12,018 bases of DNA, from NCBI GenBank assembly GCA_000433115.1, contig FR892179.1:6238-18255 (forward strand), written 5' to 3'. The stretch comes from Ruminococcus sp. CAG:382. Its GTDB lineage: Bacteria > Bacillota > Clostridia > Oscillospirales > CAG-382. This document shows positions 1 through 6,505 of this stretch, piece after piece. Numbering within the stretch: position 1 is the first letter of the stretch; every line of letters starts with the position of its first letter. The notes under the pieces were generated by a model, which was given only the letters and a program-made list of their open reading frames with translations, was not told where the DNA came from and ran no database searches. The position numbers and the translations under genes are program-made.

Positions 1-621
1 TGCGGCAAAACAACGCTCGTTTCCATGATTCCCCGCCTTTACGATGCCGATGAAGGCGAGATCATCGTCGACGGCGTGAATGTCAGAGACTATTCGCTCA
101 AAAATCTCCGCGACGGCGTCGGCATGGTGTTGCAGAAAAATGTTCTTTTCTCAGGTACCATAGCTCAGAACCTTGAATGGGGCGATGAAAACGCGACACA
201 CGACGAAATCGTGTCAGCAGCCGAAAAAGCGCAGGCGAACGGCTTTGTTTCGGCGATGAAGGACGGCTATGACACTGTGCTCGACCAGGGCGGCACAAAC
301 GTTTCCGGCGGTCAGAAGCAGCGCCTCTGCATTGCACGCGCACTGCTCAAAAAGCCGAAGATCCTCATTCTCGACGACTCGACAAGTGCGGTTGACACCG
401 CGACGGAAAGCCGCATACGCACCGCGCTGAAGACCGACCTTGCGGGCACAACAAAGATAATCATTGCACAGCGTATCAGCTCGGTCATGGATGCCGATGA
501 GATCATCGTCATGAGCGACGGCAGGATTACAGGTATCGGCAAGCACGACGAGCTTATCCGCTCCAACGAGGAATACCGCGAAATCTATATTTCACAGACA
601 GGTAAGGAGGTCGATGCGTAA
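1..621 (+). CDS. ABC exporter half-transporter, C-terminal nucleotide-binding domain (5' partial)
   Basis: The reading frame is open from base 1, so only the last 206 residues are visible and the membrane domain lies outside the window. The end of Walker A (CGKTT) is at codons 1-5. The Q-loop is in GMVLQKN, the signature VSGGQKQ is intact at about residues 101-107, and Walker B is LILDDSTSAVD. Two key residues are changed. The catalytic Glu after Walker B is Asp (about residue 126), and the switch-loop His is Gln (IIIAQRISSV, about 157). This is the pattern of the degenerate-site subunit in heterodimeric type IV exporters such as TM287/288 or BmrCD (family knowledge). The stop overlaps the next start by one base, so the two genes are co-translated and very probably form one heterodimer. 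The substrate cannot be read from the sequence. Family assignment is firm; the specific role is open. Confidence 0.95.
   Translation, partial: CGKTTLVSMIPRLYDADEGEIIVDGVNVRDYSLKNLRDGVGMVLQKNVLFSGTIAQNLEWGDENATHDEIVSAAEKAQANGFVSAMKDGYDTVLDQGGTNVSGGQKQRLCIARALLKKPKILILDDSTSAVDTATESRIRTALKTDLAGTTKIIIAQRISSVMDADEIIVMSDGRITGIGKHDELIRSNEEYREIYISQTGKEVDA
604..610 (+). promoter_or_regulatory. Ribosome binding site of the second ABC gene, inside the first
   Basis: AAGGAGG lies within the last codons of the upstream ABC gene, 10 nt before the ATG at 621. With the TAATG stop/start overlap it fixes the start and indicates translational coupling. Confidence 0.85.
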
Positions 622-2486
622 TGGCAAAGCGTACACTTGAAGACCTTCAGGCAAGATACACTTCATCAAAAAGCGCGGGCGGTCCCGGAGGACCCGGCAG
701 AGGTCCGGGCGGTCCCGGTCCGAGAGGCGGCAGAGGCATGGGCGGCAAGCCCAAAGACGCCGGCAAAACAGTCGCCCGACTGCTCGGATATCTCTCGCCG
801 TACAAAATCAATCTCGTTTTCGTGCTGCTGTTCATGCTTATCAGAACCGGCACATCTCTTGCGGGCAGCTATATGCTCCGCCCCATCATCAACAATTACA
901 TCGCAGTCGGCAAATACGAAGGCTTCTTCTATGCCCTGTTCGTCCTCGGGCTTGTCTATGTCTGCGGCTGTCTTGCGACATACGCGCAGAACAAGATCAT
1001 GCTCCACGTCACGCAGAACGCCATCGAAAAGCTGAGAAACGACCTGTTTTTCAAGTTGGAAGGGCTGCCGGTCAGATATTTTGACAGCAACACCACCGGC
1101 GACATCATGAGCCGCTTCACAAACGACGTCGACAACATCTCGACAATGCTCGACAACTCGGTCGTAAGCACCATTTCGGGCGTGATCCAGCTTGTCGGTA
1201 CCGTCGTCATGATGGTATATACCAACATATGGCTGACACTCATCACCGTCGCGTTCACCCCGCTGTTCCTGTTGGGCGGCAAATTCATTGCCGGCAAGAG
1301 CCGCAGATACTACTCAGCACAGCAGGCGGCACTCGGCGCCGTCAACGGATATATCGAAGAGACCGTCGCGGGTCAGAAGGTAATCAAGGTGTTCAACCAT
1401 GAGCAGACCTGCGAAGAGGAATTCGAGGAGCTTAATCAGGACCTGCGCACCAAGCAGATGAACGCACAGTTTTTCGGCGGTATCATGGGACCCGTAATGG
1501 GCAACGTGAGCAAGATATGCTACGCCTTCACGGCGGGTATCGGCGGCGTGCTGTGCGCTCTCGGCAAATTTGACATCGGCGGTCTGACGATATTCGTGGA
1601 CTATTCCGCGCGCTTCAGTATGCCGATAAACGAGCTGTCCCAGCAGGTCACGGCTATATTCTCCGCACTTGCCGGTGCCGAAAGAGTATTCGCGGTCATG
1701 GACGCGCAGCCCGAGACTCCCGACGACACCGACGCAGTTGATATGCCTCATATGTCCGGTCATGTCGAATTCAAGGATGTGACCTTCGGCTACGTTCCCG
1801 ACAAGATCATTCTCAAGCACATCTCGCTTTACGCAAAGCCGGGTCAGAAGATTGCGTTTGTCGGCTCCACCGGCGCAGGCAAAACGACGATCACAAACCT
1901 GATAAACCGTTTTTACGACATAAACGAAGGCTCCATCACCATCGACGGAGTCGATGTCAGAAAAATCAAACGCGACGTGCTGAGAAAAAATGTCGCAATG
2001 GTGCTTCAGGACACGCACCTCTTCACCGGTACGGTACGTGAAAACATCCGTTACGGCAGACCCGACGCGACCGACGACGAAGTCGTTCAGGCTGCAAAGA
2101 CAGCTTCCGCGCACTCGTTCATCATGAAGCTCGCCGAGGGCTACGATACGGTCATCGAAGGCGACGGTGCAAACCTTTCACAGGGACAGCGTCAGCTTCT
2201 CAACATTGCCCGCGCCGCGATTTCCAAAGCGCCGATCCTCGTACTTGACGAAGCGACCAGCAGCGTTGACACCCGCACCGAGCGGCACATCGAAAAGGGC
2301 ATGGACGCGATCATCAAGAACAGAACGACGTTCGTCATCGCGCACCGTCTTTCCACCGTCCGCAACGCGAACGCAATCATGGTGCTTGAAAACGGCGTGA
2401 TAATCGAGCGCGGCGACCATGAACAGCTGCTCGCGCAAAAGGGCCGCTACTATGAACTGTATACGGGAGTGAAGGAACTCGACTGA
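621..2486 (+). CDS. ABC exporter half-transporter, full length (membrane domain plus ATPase)
   Basis: This 621-aa protein is the usual length for a half-exporter. Residues 20-43 are a low-complexity Gly/Pro/Arg tail ahead of the membrane domain. Transmembrane segments fall at about 60-350, and the intracellular helix YFDSNTTGDIMSRFTNDVD at 153-171 is typical of type I exporter folds. The ATPase domain has Walker A GSTGAGKTT (415-423), Q-loop Gln463, signature LSQGQ (519-523), Walker B with catalytic Glu544, and H-loop His575. The signature carries Gln where Gly is usual (LSQGQ against LSGGQ). That is the partner change expected opposite the degenerate Walker B of the upstream subunit, leaving one consensus and one degenerate ATP site. 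It is a multidrug/lipid-type exporter by family; the substrate is unknown. The start is set by the RBS at 604-610 and the one-base overlap. Confidence 0.95.
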   Translation: MAKRTLEDLQARYTSSKSAGGPGGPGRGPGGPGPRGGRGMGGKPKDAGKTVARLLGYLSPYKINLVFVLLFMLIRTGTSLAGSYMLRPIINNYIAVGKYEGFFYALFVLGLVYVCGCLATYAQNKIMLHVTQNAIEKLRNDLFFKLEGLPVRYFDSNTTGDIMSRFTNDVDNISTMLDNSVVSTISGVIQLVGTVVMMVYTNIWLTLITVAFTPLFLLGGKFIAGKSRRYYSAQQAALGAVNGYIEETVAGQKVIKVFNHEQTCEEEFEELNQDLRTKQMNAQFFGGIMGPVMGNVSKICYAFTAGIGGVLCALGKFDIGGLTIFVDYSARFSMPINELSQQVTAIFSALAGAERVFAVMDAQPETPDDTDAVDMPHMSGHVEFKDVTFGYVPDKIILKHISLYAKPGQKIAFVGSTGAGKTTITNLINRFYDINEGSITIDGVDVRKIKRDVLRKNVAMVLQDTHLFTGTVRENIRYGRPDATDDEVVQAAKTASAHSFIMKLAEGYDTVIEGDGANLSQGQRQLLNIARAAISKAPILVLDEATSSVDTRTERHIEKGMDAIIKNRTTFVIAHRLSTVRNANAIMVLENGVIIERGDHEQLLAQKGRYYELYTGVKELD

Positions 2487-2491
2487 GGTGA

Positions 2492-2510
2492 GCTTTCGCC
2501 GGGCGAAAGC
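2492..2510 (+). other. Short hairpin after the ABC operon
   Basis: GCTTTCGC pairs perfectly with GCGAAAGC around a CGG loop, 5 nt after the stop codon. No T-run follows on either strand, so it is more likely an mRNA 3' stabiliser or part of a tandem termination region than a terminator by itself. Confidence 0.5.
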
Positions 2511-2525
2511 ACCCCTTCCGATAAA

Positions 2526-2565
2526 AAACGCGTTACACCGCGAAAGGTGTAACGCGTTTGTTTTT
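2526..2565 (+). terminator. Bidirectional Rho-independent terminator between convergent ABC and SurA-N-like genes
   Basis: A perfect 14-bp stem (2526-2539 with 2546-2559) closes a GCGAAA loop. It is followed by GTTTTTA on the plus strand and preceded by a run of A (2523-2528), which gives the T-run on the minus strand. It sits about 40 nt after the plus stop at 2486 and directly after the minus stop at 2564, so it can end both transcripts. Confidence 0.9.
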
Positions 2566-3268
2566 ATGTAACGGACTTTTTGATATGATACGTTTCGATA
2601 TATCCGTCGACGTTTTTCTGATTTATGAGAATCGTCGCTTTTTCATAGCGCTTTCTGTAAAGCTCGTAATAAAGTTTTGTCGCGCTCTTCAGCTCCTTGA
2701 CCTCTTGCGATGCCGTCGCCTTATCGTAATCGTCCTCCAGCTTTTCCGCCAGCTTTTTCAGCATGACAGCCTTGCGGCATTGCTCATTGCCATCCGACGT
2801 TTCGTAATAACCGTCGACAGTGATTCCCTGCTCACGGTAATACGCAGCGATCGAGTCCGCAATTTCCGGATTATCGGCTATGTATTGCCGCATAAGCTCC
2901 TTCTGCTCGGCGATATACGCTTCGATTTCGCTGTTTTCAACGACAATTCCGCGCTTTTCCGCCTCGCGGAGCATGATCGTCTGCGTCACGAAATTGTTTA
3001 TTACCTGATACACATTCATATCGGTAAATTCAGTGCCCGATGCCTCGCTGTATTTTCTGGCATTGTCAAGCGCTTCGGTCGTCATGGTTTTGCCGTTTAC
3101 CGTCACGATTGCATCCGGACTGCGCGCTTCGCTGTGCGTGAGCTTCATGACATATTGCGCGACGGAAAGATTTTCCGCTCCCGCGGCAACGGCAAGAGCG
3201 ATAAGCAGAACAACTGCGACGATTGCGGCGATCAGCACGATTCTGATTGCGGGCTTCTTCATTTTCAT
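2564..3268 (-). CDS. Membrane-anchored SurA-N/PrsA-like protein without a PPIase domain (paralogue 1)
   Basis: The product is 234 aa. The chosen start is the ATG at 3268-3266 (MKMKKPAIRI), because AGGAGA sits 7 nt upstream. An in-frame ATG 18 codons earlier has no good site and lies in the intergenic gap. Residues 8-29 are one hydrophobic helix ending in AAGAENLS with no lipobox Cys, so it is probably an uncleaved anchor. The rest is a charged helical region with VNGKTMTTEALDNARKYSEA and REAEKRGIVVENSEIEAYIAEQKE. This is the heptad-like pattern of the SurA N-terminal chaperone domain (family knowledge). No parvulin domain follows. It is clearly related to the gene upstream, sharing the AGxENLSxAxY start and the EAxxRGI motif. 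Likely role: extracytoplasmic chaperone or peptide-binding protein. That role is inferred. Confidence 0.8.
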   Translation of the reverse strand: MKMKKPAIRIVLIAAIVAVVLLIALAVAAGAENLSVAQYVMKLTHSEARSPDAIVTVNGKTMTTEALDNARKYSEASGTEFTDMNVYQVINNFVTQTIMLREAEKRGIVVENSEIEAYIAEQKELMRQYIADNPEIADSIAAYYREQGITVDGYYETSDGNEQCRKAVMLKKLAEKLEDDYDKATASQEVKELKSATKLYYELYRKRYEKATILINQKNVDGYIETYHIKKSVT

Positions 3269-3361
3269 ATACTGTCTCCTGTAAATAAAGGGACTGCAAA
3301 AAAGATTCCGGACCGTCGCCATGTTTTTCCGGCCTGTGCTTTCAAGCAGCCCACTGAAATT

Positions 3362-4072
3362 CTATTCGGTCACAGCGGCGGATTTTTCTGCCAGTCTTTC
3401 GGCGGTCTTTGCAGCCACCTCGTCTGCTTCCTTTTTGAGAAGATTCAGCTTTTCCAGATTCACCTCTATCTTGGCAGAACCTCTCAGACGCGTCAAACGT
3501 GATGTCCGCGCTTCCTCTGCGGTAATGCCCTTTTGCTCCGCTTCCTGTTTGAGAAGCGTATTCATGCACATCAGGTCATAGTAATACTGATATGCTTCAT
3601 CGCTGGCATAGTATTCCTCAACGGTCATACCAAGCCCCTTGTAAATATCAACAAACATTTTTGCGATTTCATCACCGCCCTCAAGAGCGAGAAGGAAGCT
3701 CTCCTTCTGATAATCCAGTTGTTCCTGAATTTCGTCTCTGCTTGCAGTAATTCCCCGCCTTTGTGCCTCCTGAGTCAGAAGCTGTGCATCGACAAATTGG
3801 TTAAATTCATTTTCGAGCTTTTCTGAATCGAAAACGGCATCCAGAGCCGAATAAACTCTGATAAGCTTTTCAAATGATTCAATCGATTTCTCTTCGCCGT
3901 TTATGATAACGAGCGTGCTTTCATCAAGCTTTTCATTTTTAGCGATTTTCGCAAAATATTCCGCAATCGACAGATTTTCATTGCCTGCGGCAATCGAGAC
4001 CGACACGAGAGCCACGATGAGCGCTACCACCAACGCGGAAAGAGCAATTATTATGACCTTTTTGGCTTTCAT
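3362..4072 (-). CDS. Membrane-anchored SurA-N/PrsA-like protein without a PPIase domain (paralogue 2)
   Basis: The product is 236 aa. The start at 4072-4070 (MKAKKVIIIA) is supported by GAGGAGG 6-7 nt upstream; an in-frame ATG five codons earlier overlaps that site. Residues 5-27 form one hydrophobic helix, followed by AAGNENLSIAEYFAKI. A SurA-N-like helical domain follows, with INGEEKSIESFEKLIRVYSA, QEAQRRGITASRDEIQEQLD and QKES. The C-terminus (about 170-232) is a long charged helix rich in Lys/Glu/Ala and likely a coiled coil. There is no PPIase domain and no catalytic motif. It is the first gene of a two-gene operon, 93 nt before its paralogue, with its own sigma-A promoter at 4224-4252. 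A chaperone or foldase-accessory role outside the membrane is inferred from family resemblance only. Confidence 0.8.
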   Translation of the reverse strand: MKAKKVIIIALSALVVALIVALVSVSIAAGNENLSIAEYFAKIAKNEKLDESTLVIINGEEKSIESFEKLIRVYSALDAVFDSEKLENEFNQFVDAQLLTQEAQRRGITASRDEIQEQLDYQKESFLLALEGGDEIAKMFVDIYKGLGMTVEEYYASDEAYQYYYDLMCMNTLLKQEAEQKGITAEEARTSRLTRLRGSAKIEVNLEKLNLLKKEADEVAAKTAERLAEKSAAVTE

Positions 4073-4217
4073 TGTTTGCCTCCTCAAAGTCGTTATACGT
4101 TATCCTAAAAAACAATTTTCAATTTATCGCCTCCTCTGTTTTAATCGGTCTGCCGGAGCGGTTCGCTCTGCATCGGAATCACCTCACTTCCCAAAATCGA
4201 ACCATATTCAGGTTTCT
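4073..4217 (-). promoter_or_regulatory. Long 5' leader of the SurA-N-like operon with two mini-ORFs
   Basis: From the predicted start point near 4217 to the first gene there are about 145 nt. Two small ORFs with ribosome sites lie in it. One at 4173-4141 (ATG, encoding MQSEPLRQTD) has GAGGTG 6 nt upstream. The other at 4122-4105 starts with TTG, encodes 5 codons, and has GAGGAGG 7 nt upstream. A small dyad (GAGCG-AAC-CGCTC) lies inside the first. The leader could regulate translation or attenuate transcription; no known riboswitch was recognised. The mini-ORFs may also be chance. Confidence 0.35.
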
Positions 4218-4223
4218 GATTTC

Positions 4224-4252
4224 ATTATACACAATATTTTTGGGAAAGTCAA
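4224..4252 (-). promoter_or_regulatory. Sigma-A promoter of the SurA-N-like operon
   Basis: On the minus strand TTGACT (4252-4247) and TATAAT (4229-4224) are separated by exactly 17 nt. The transcription start is expected near 4217. Confidence 0.85.
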
Positions 4253-4337
4253 CCGTTTTTTTCACATAAATGGTAAAAACGACGATTGCTTACGCTTTCA
4301 ATGAAAAGTTCAATTCGATTTCGGTCACAAAAAGAAG

Positions 4338-4364
4338 ACTGCGGAGAGATATGTTCTCCGCAGT
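4338..4364 (-). terminator. Rho-independent terminator of the DUF1906-like gene
   Basis: A 10-bp perfect stem (4338-4347 with 4355-4364) with a 7-nt loop is followed on the minus strand by CTTCTTTTTG. It lies about 70 nt after the stop at 4433. The weaker plus-strand context (TTTTCC) could allow some bidirectional use. Confidence 0.75.
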
Positions 4365-4395
4365 TTTCCAAAATAAAGATCTGTGTGCCGCAGGG

Positions 4396-4433
4396 GGCGA
4401 AATGAGCACAAATCGCTCACACCGCCGTTTTTT
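4396..4433 (+). terminator. Possible plus-strand terminator reading toward the DUF1906-like gene
   Basis: GGCG/CGCC and TGAGC/GCTCA stems with a 3x3 internal loop are followed by GTTTTTT on the plus strand, ending at the minus gene's stop codon. No plus-strand gene ends here. It may block antisense transcription into the gene, or may be fortuitous. Confidence 0.35.
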
Positions 4434-5107
4434 CAGATAAGATTTTCAAAAACGCCTGTGTCGCGTGCGTATACCGGAGAGGCAAGCTCCGCTTCGCCGC
4501 ACTTTATAACCTCTCTGCTTTCCCACAGCGAGATGTCGTCCGCCGAAAAATCAGACGGGAAATACGGCTTCCAGCCGTTTTCGGGAGCATTGCAATCCGG
4601 CTCGGTCGCTCCGTACAGCGCACCGTAACAGCCTATCTGCTTTGTTGCGTTGTAAAAATGCCCGCATTCTCTGTCAAAGCAGAAATTCAGCGACGAATCC
4701 GTATTTCCGATAAACCCGGCAAGATAACCGTATTCCGAAAGTATTGCCGCAAAGCTTATCATCCAGTTGTGGTTCATGAATTCATCATCACCGAAGCGGA
4801 CAAATACCGCCTTTCCCGAAAACGAAGGCGCCTTAAGCTTTCTGAGCGCATCAAGCGTCTCAAACGCTCTCGCAGCGGCGTTGTTTGAAGCCGCCTCCGC
4901 TTCCGGTATGCCGTCGATAAGAAGCGCAACGCGGCATCCTTTGTTTTTAAGGAACGCAAGCTCATCCGGCGTAATTCTGCTTTCTCCCGTAATATTACGC
5001 ATCCAGAACTCCGGCACATCCTTTTTTCTCATTATCCAGTCAAACAGGCTGTAACCGTTTGTCAGCTTCATGTCCGACGGGATCTTTGATTTCACACCGA
5101 AAATCAT
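4433..5107 (-). CDS. Standalone DUF1906/GH25-like TIM-barrel protein, probably cytosolic
   Basis: The product is 224 aa. The start at 5107-5105 (MIFGVKSKIP) is chosen for a strong AAAGGAGGT 5 nt upstream; the in-frame extension upstream lacks a site. FWMRNITGESRITPDELAFLKNKGCRVALLIDG (residues 34-66) resembles the part of DUF1906 (Rv2525c-like, GH25-related) domains where a short beta strand is followed by LTP-x-E and a 'keep to the path' helix. Residues 97-140 (GKAVFVRFGDDEF ... SEYGYLAGFIGNTDS) match the later strand-helix-strand with the GFYGN-like turn. Asp/Glu residues at 107-109 sit where catalytic acids occur in GH25 relatives. There is no signal peptide or anchor, which is unusual for a wall-active enzyme. 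The same fold family ends the large protein at 6848-9136. The assignment is by motif memory and is moderate; substrate and activity are unknown. Confidence 0.6.
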   Translation of the reverse strand: MIFGVKSKIPSDMKLTNGYSLFDWIMRKKDVPEFWMRNITGESRITPDELAFLKNKGCRVALLIDGIPEAEAASNNAAARAFETLDALRKLKAPSFSGKAVFVRFGDDEFMNHNWMISFAAILSEYGYLAGFIGNTDSSLNFCFDRECGHFYNATKQIGCYGALYGATEPDCNAPENGWKPYFPSDFSADDISLWESREVIKCGEAELASPVYARDTGVFENLI

Positions 5108-5211
5108 ATCAGACCTCCTTTCCGAGCATAACGCTCTTTTTTTCGTTTTCATATTACGCCTCAAACCGGACAAAACACGTCCCGTTGAAAAAGAAAAATT
5201 ATTTTTCAATG
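5108..5211. other. Intergenic stretch between divergent DUF1906-like gene and module A leader
   Basis: This must hold the minus-strand promoter of the DUF1906-like gene and any plus-strand promoter of module A. No convincing -35/-10 pair was found on either strand. The A/T-rich dyad TTGAAAAA...TTTTTCAA (about 5185-5209) precedes the leader hairpins. Confidence 0.4.
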
Positions 5212-5329
5212 CGGGCACGGATTGTCCGTGTTGGGTGGTAAACTGCGCTCGGCAAAAGTCAAGGACGTCCGAAAATCGCTTTTGCGCAATTCAAACACAA
5301 AAAAACAAAACAAAAAAAGGAGTCTTATC
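5212..5329 (+). promoter_or_regulatory. Conserved structured 5' leader, module A copy
   Basis: Hairpin 1 is CGGGCA (5212-5217) with TGTCCG (5223-5228). Hairpin 2 is GTTGGG (5230-5235) with CTCGGC (5248-5253). A third helix, TGCGC (5244-5248) plus AAAAG (5254-5258) with CTTTTGCGCA (5279-5288), encloses the palindrome GGACGTCC (5263-5270) and competes with hairpin 2. An A-rich spacer and AAAGGAG follow before the ATG at 5330. The copy at 6744-6847 forms the same helices; hairpin 2 differs there only by G-U to A-U changes at paired positions. The 61-nt core 5235-5295 has one difference between copies. No known riboswitch class was recognised. Confidence 0.55.
5235..5295 (+). repeat. 61-nt direct repeat, left copy (leader core)
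   Basis: It aligns without gaps to 6767-6827 with a single difference (G5251 against A6783). The two copies bracket the collapsed gene and lipoprotein gene A. Confidence 0.95.
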
Positions 5330-5432
5330 ATGACAAACAAACAGTAACATCAAACAAGGCGAATACATCGATTATGCCGGTTGTACTTTTGACGACGACA
5401 CAGCGTTCGGAGCCGATTACGGTCAGTGGTAA
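5330..5432 (+). pseudogene. Collapsed copy of the MTNKQ surface/GH-like protein gene (internal deletion)
   Basis: The ATG with its RBS is followed by codons for MTNKQ, identical to the intact gene at 6848, and then TAA. From 5346, in a different frame, come 28 codons plus stop (NIKQGEYIDYAGCTFDDD... ending YGQW). These match the last 28 codons of the intact gene (NIKQGENISYAGSGFDDD... FGQW) at 18 of 28 residues. About 2.2 kb of coding sequence between these points is absent, so one out-of-frame internal deletion explains the structure. The tail DNA has about 19 differences in 87 nt by eye, several of them synonymous, so it evolved as a gene for some time before or after the deletion. The leader and downstream hairpin are kept. 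It could still produce a short structured RNA of roughly 200-250 nt. Confidence 0.9.
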
Positions 5433-5434
5433 AC

Positions 5435-5467
5435 AAAAAACAGGGGGCTGCCGATCCGGCAGCCCCC
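5435..5467 (-). terminator. Terminator of lipoprotein gene A, shared with the remnant's 3' end
   Basis: A perfect 11-bp GC-rich stem (5443-5453 with 5457-5467, loop ATC) has six As at 5435-5440, giving a T-run on the minus strand only. It lies 40 nt after the stop of the minus-strand lipoprotein gene. No T-run follows on the plus strand. Its counterpart in module B is at 9149-9171. Confidence 0.85.
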
Positions 5468-5506
5468 GAAAAGGGTTGATATACTGAAAAGCTCTGATTC
5501 AAAGTG

Positions 5507-6463
5507 TTATTCGTCGACAAACTTATATCCGGAATCAATACGGTCTGAAACCATCGTGAAGATATCATTAAGTTCTGAGGTTCCTCCGCCGTACTTCTTT
5601 ACGGTGAGCCAGTATCTCCCGTTTTCAACTTTAAGTGAACGAGGTTCCCACGCACAATGGTTACCAAAAGAATAGTTTTCGTCATCAACTGAAATCTTCT
5701 TCCAAGTCTTGCCGCCGTCGGTTGTAACGAAGGTACGGTCGCACAAATCCTCGTCGGAGTAATAGGTAAAGCCGACCATTCCCTCATCGTCGTTAATAAA
5801 CTTGCTGATCAGAGGATATTCGTGCCAGTTACCAACCGCCAAATTACTGTCATCGCCGGCTCTTTCCCATGTCTTTCCGCCGTCCGTTGTTTTCAGCACG
5901 ACCAAATGGCGTGTTGCATAGTTGTCGGTAAAGAACATAGCGCCGTGATCTTCCTCATAGAACGATACTGCACGGATCGAGCCGTCAAAGCCGGAAAGCT
6001 TAGTTCCGTCTACATCGTACACGCATTTGACCTCTGTCGTATCAGTGCCGCAAACGACTTCGCCCGAATTTTTCGAAATCTTTGCCGTGTTGATCGTAAG
6101 AAGCGTATCGCTGGTTTCAATGATATTCGTAATATAAACAATGTCGTCGGCAAACGTTGCATCGAAATTCTGATTCACCTTATCATCAGAATCTGCCACA
6201 AACGAGGACGGAACCACATATTCCTTGTCCCATTCTTTTATATGTGCCTTGAGAGTACCGTCACTCATACCGAACAGCGAGCAGTCTTTCCAGTCAAAAT
6301 ATTGATGAACTTCTGTCGGTTCAGACGTCTCTTCTCGGGATTCTCCACGGGAGAGTCCCTGTGATTCAATTGATTCACTTGCATTTTCGGAAGCACCTTC
6401 ATTGCATGCCGAAAGAAGCAGCAATAGTGTCACAACAAGTAACAAAACGATGCGGTTTTTCAT
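5507..6463 (-). CDS. Asp-box (BNR) lipoprotein, single module (module A)
   Basis: The product is 318 aa. The start at 6463-6461 (MKNRIVLLLV) has AAAGGAG 6 nt upstream and a consensus promoter behind it; a longer open frame upstream crosses that promoter and is not credible. The signal is lipoprotein type: MKNR, a hydrophobic run, and LLLSAC with the acylated Cys at position 20. A Ser/Glu-rich linker follows to about residue 50. The body contains two Asp-box motifs, TTDGGKTW at 192-199 and 247-254. These are typical of beta-propeller sialidase/sortilin/Ycf48-like folds (family knowledge). Only two Asp boxes are visible, so it may be a partial propeller or a homodimer. FYEEDHGAMFF and DRIDSGYKF are shared with both halves of the lipoprotein at 9201-10961, and it resembles that protein's second half more. 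A surface binding or partner role is inferred; no enzymatic residues were identified. Confidence 0.88.
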   Translation of the reverse strand: MKNRIVLLLVVTLLLLLSACNEGASENASESIESQGLSRGESREETSEPTEVHQYFDWKDCSLFGMSDGTLKAHIKEWDKEYVVPSSFVADSDDKVNQNFDATFADDIVYITNIIETSDTLLTINTAKISKNSGEVVCGTDTTEVKCVYDVDGTKLSGFDGSIRAVSFYEEDHGAMFFTDNYATRHLVVLKTTDGGKTWERAGDDSNLAVGNWHEYPLISKFINDDEGMVGFTYYSDEDLCDRTFVTTDGGKTWKKISVDDENYSFGNHCAWEPRSLKVENGRYWLTVKKYGGGTSELNDIFTMVSDRIDSGYKFVDE

Positions 6464-6505
6464 ATTATTCTCCTTTTGCTGTAATGTGTTAATCATGACA
6501 AATAA

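Noticed and set aside
1314..2114. 266-codon minus frame inside the second ABC gene
   Set aside because: It lies wholly opposite conserved ABC motifs and has no ribosome site. It is an antisense shadow.
3269..3361. Possible terminator between the two SurA-N-like genes (CCGGA...TCCGG then T-run on the minus strand)
   Set aside because: The stem is only 5 bp with a loop of about 15 nt. Too weak to call, and the genes are more simply one operon.
2558..3502. 314-codon open frame on the plus strand opposite the SurA-N-like genes
   Set aside because: It crosses the intergenic gap between two well-supported minus genes, has no ribosome site, starts inside the terminator region, and has Phe/Arg/Cys-rich composition typical of an antisense shadow.
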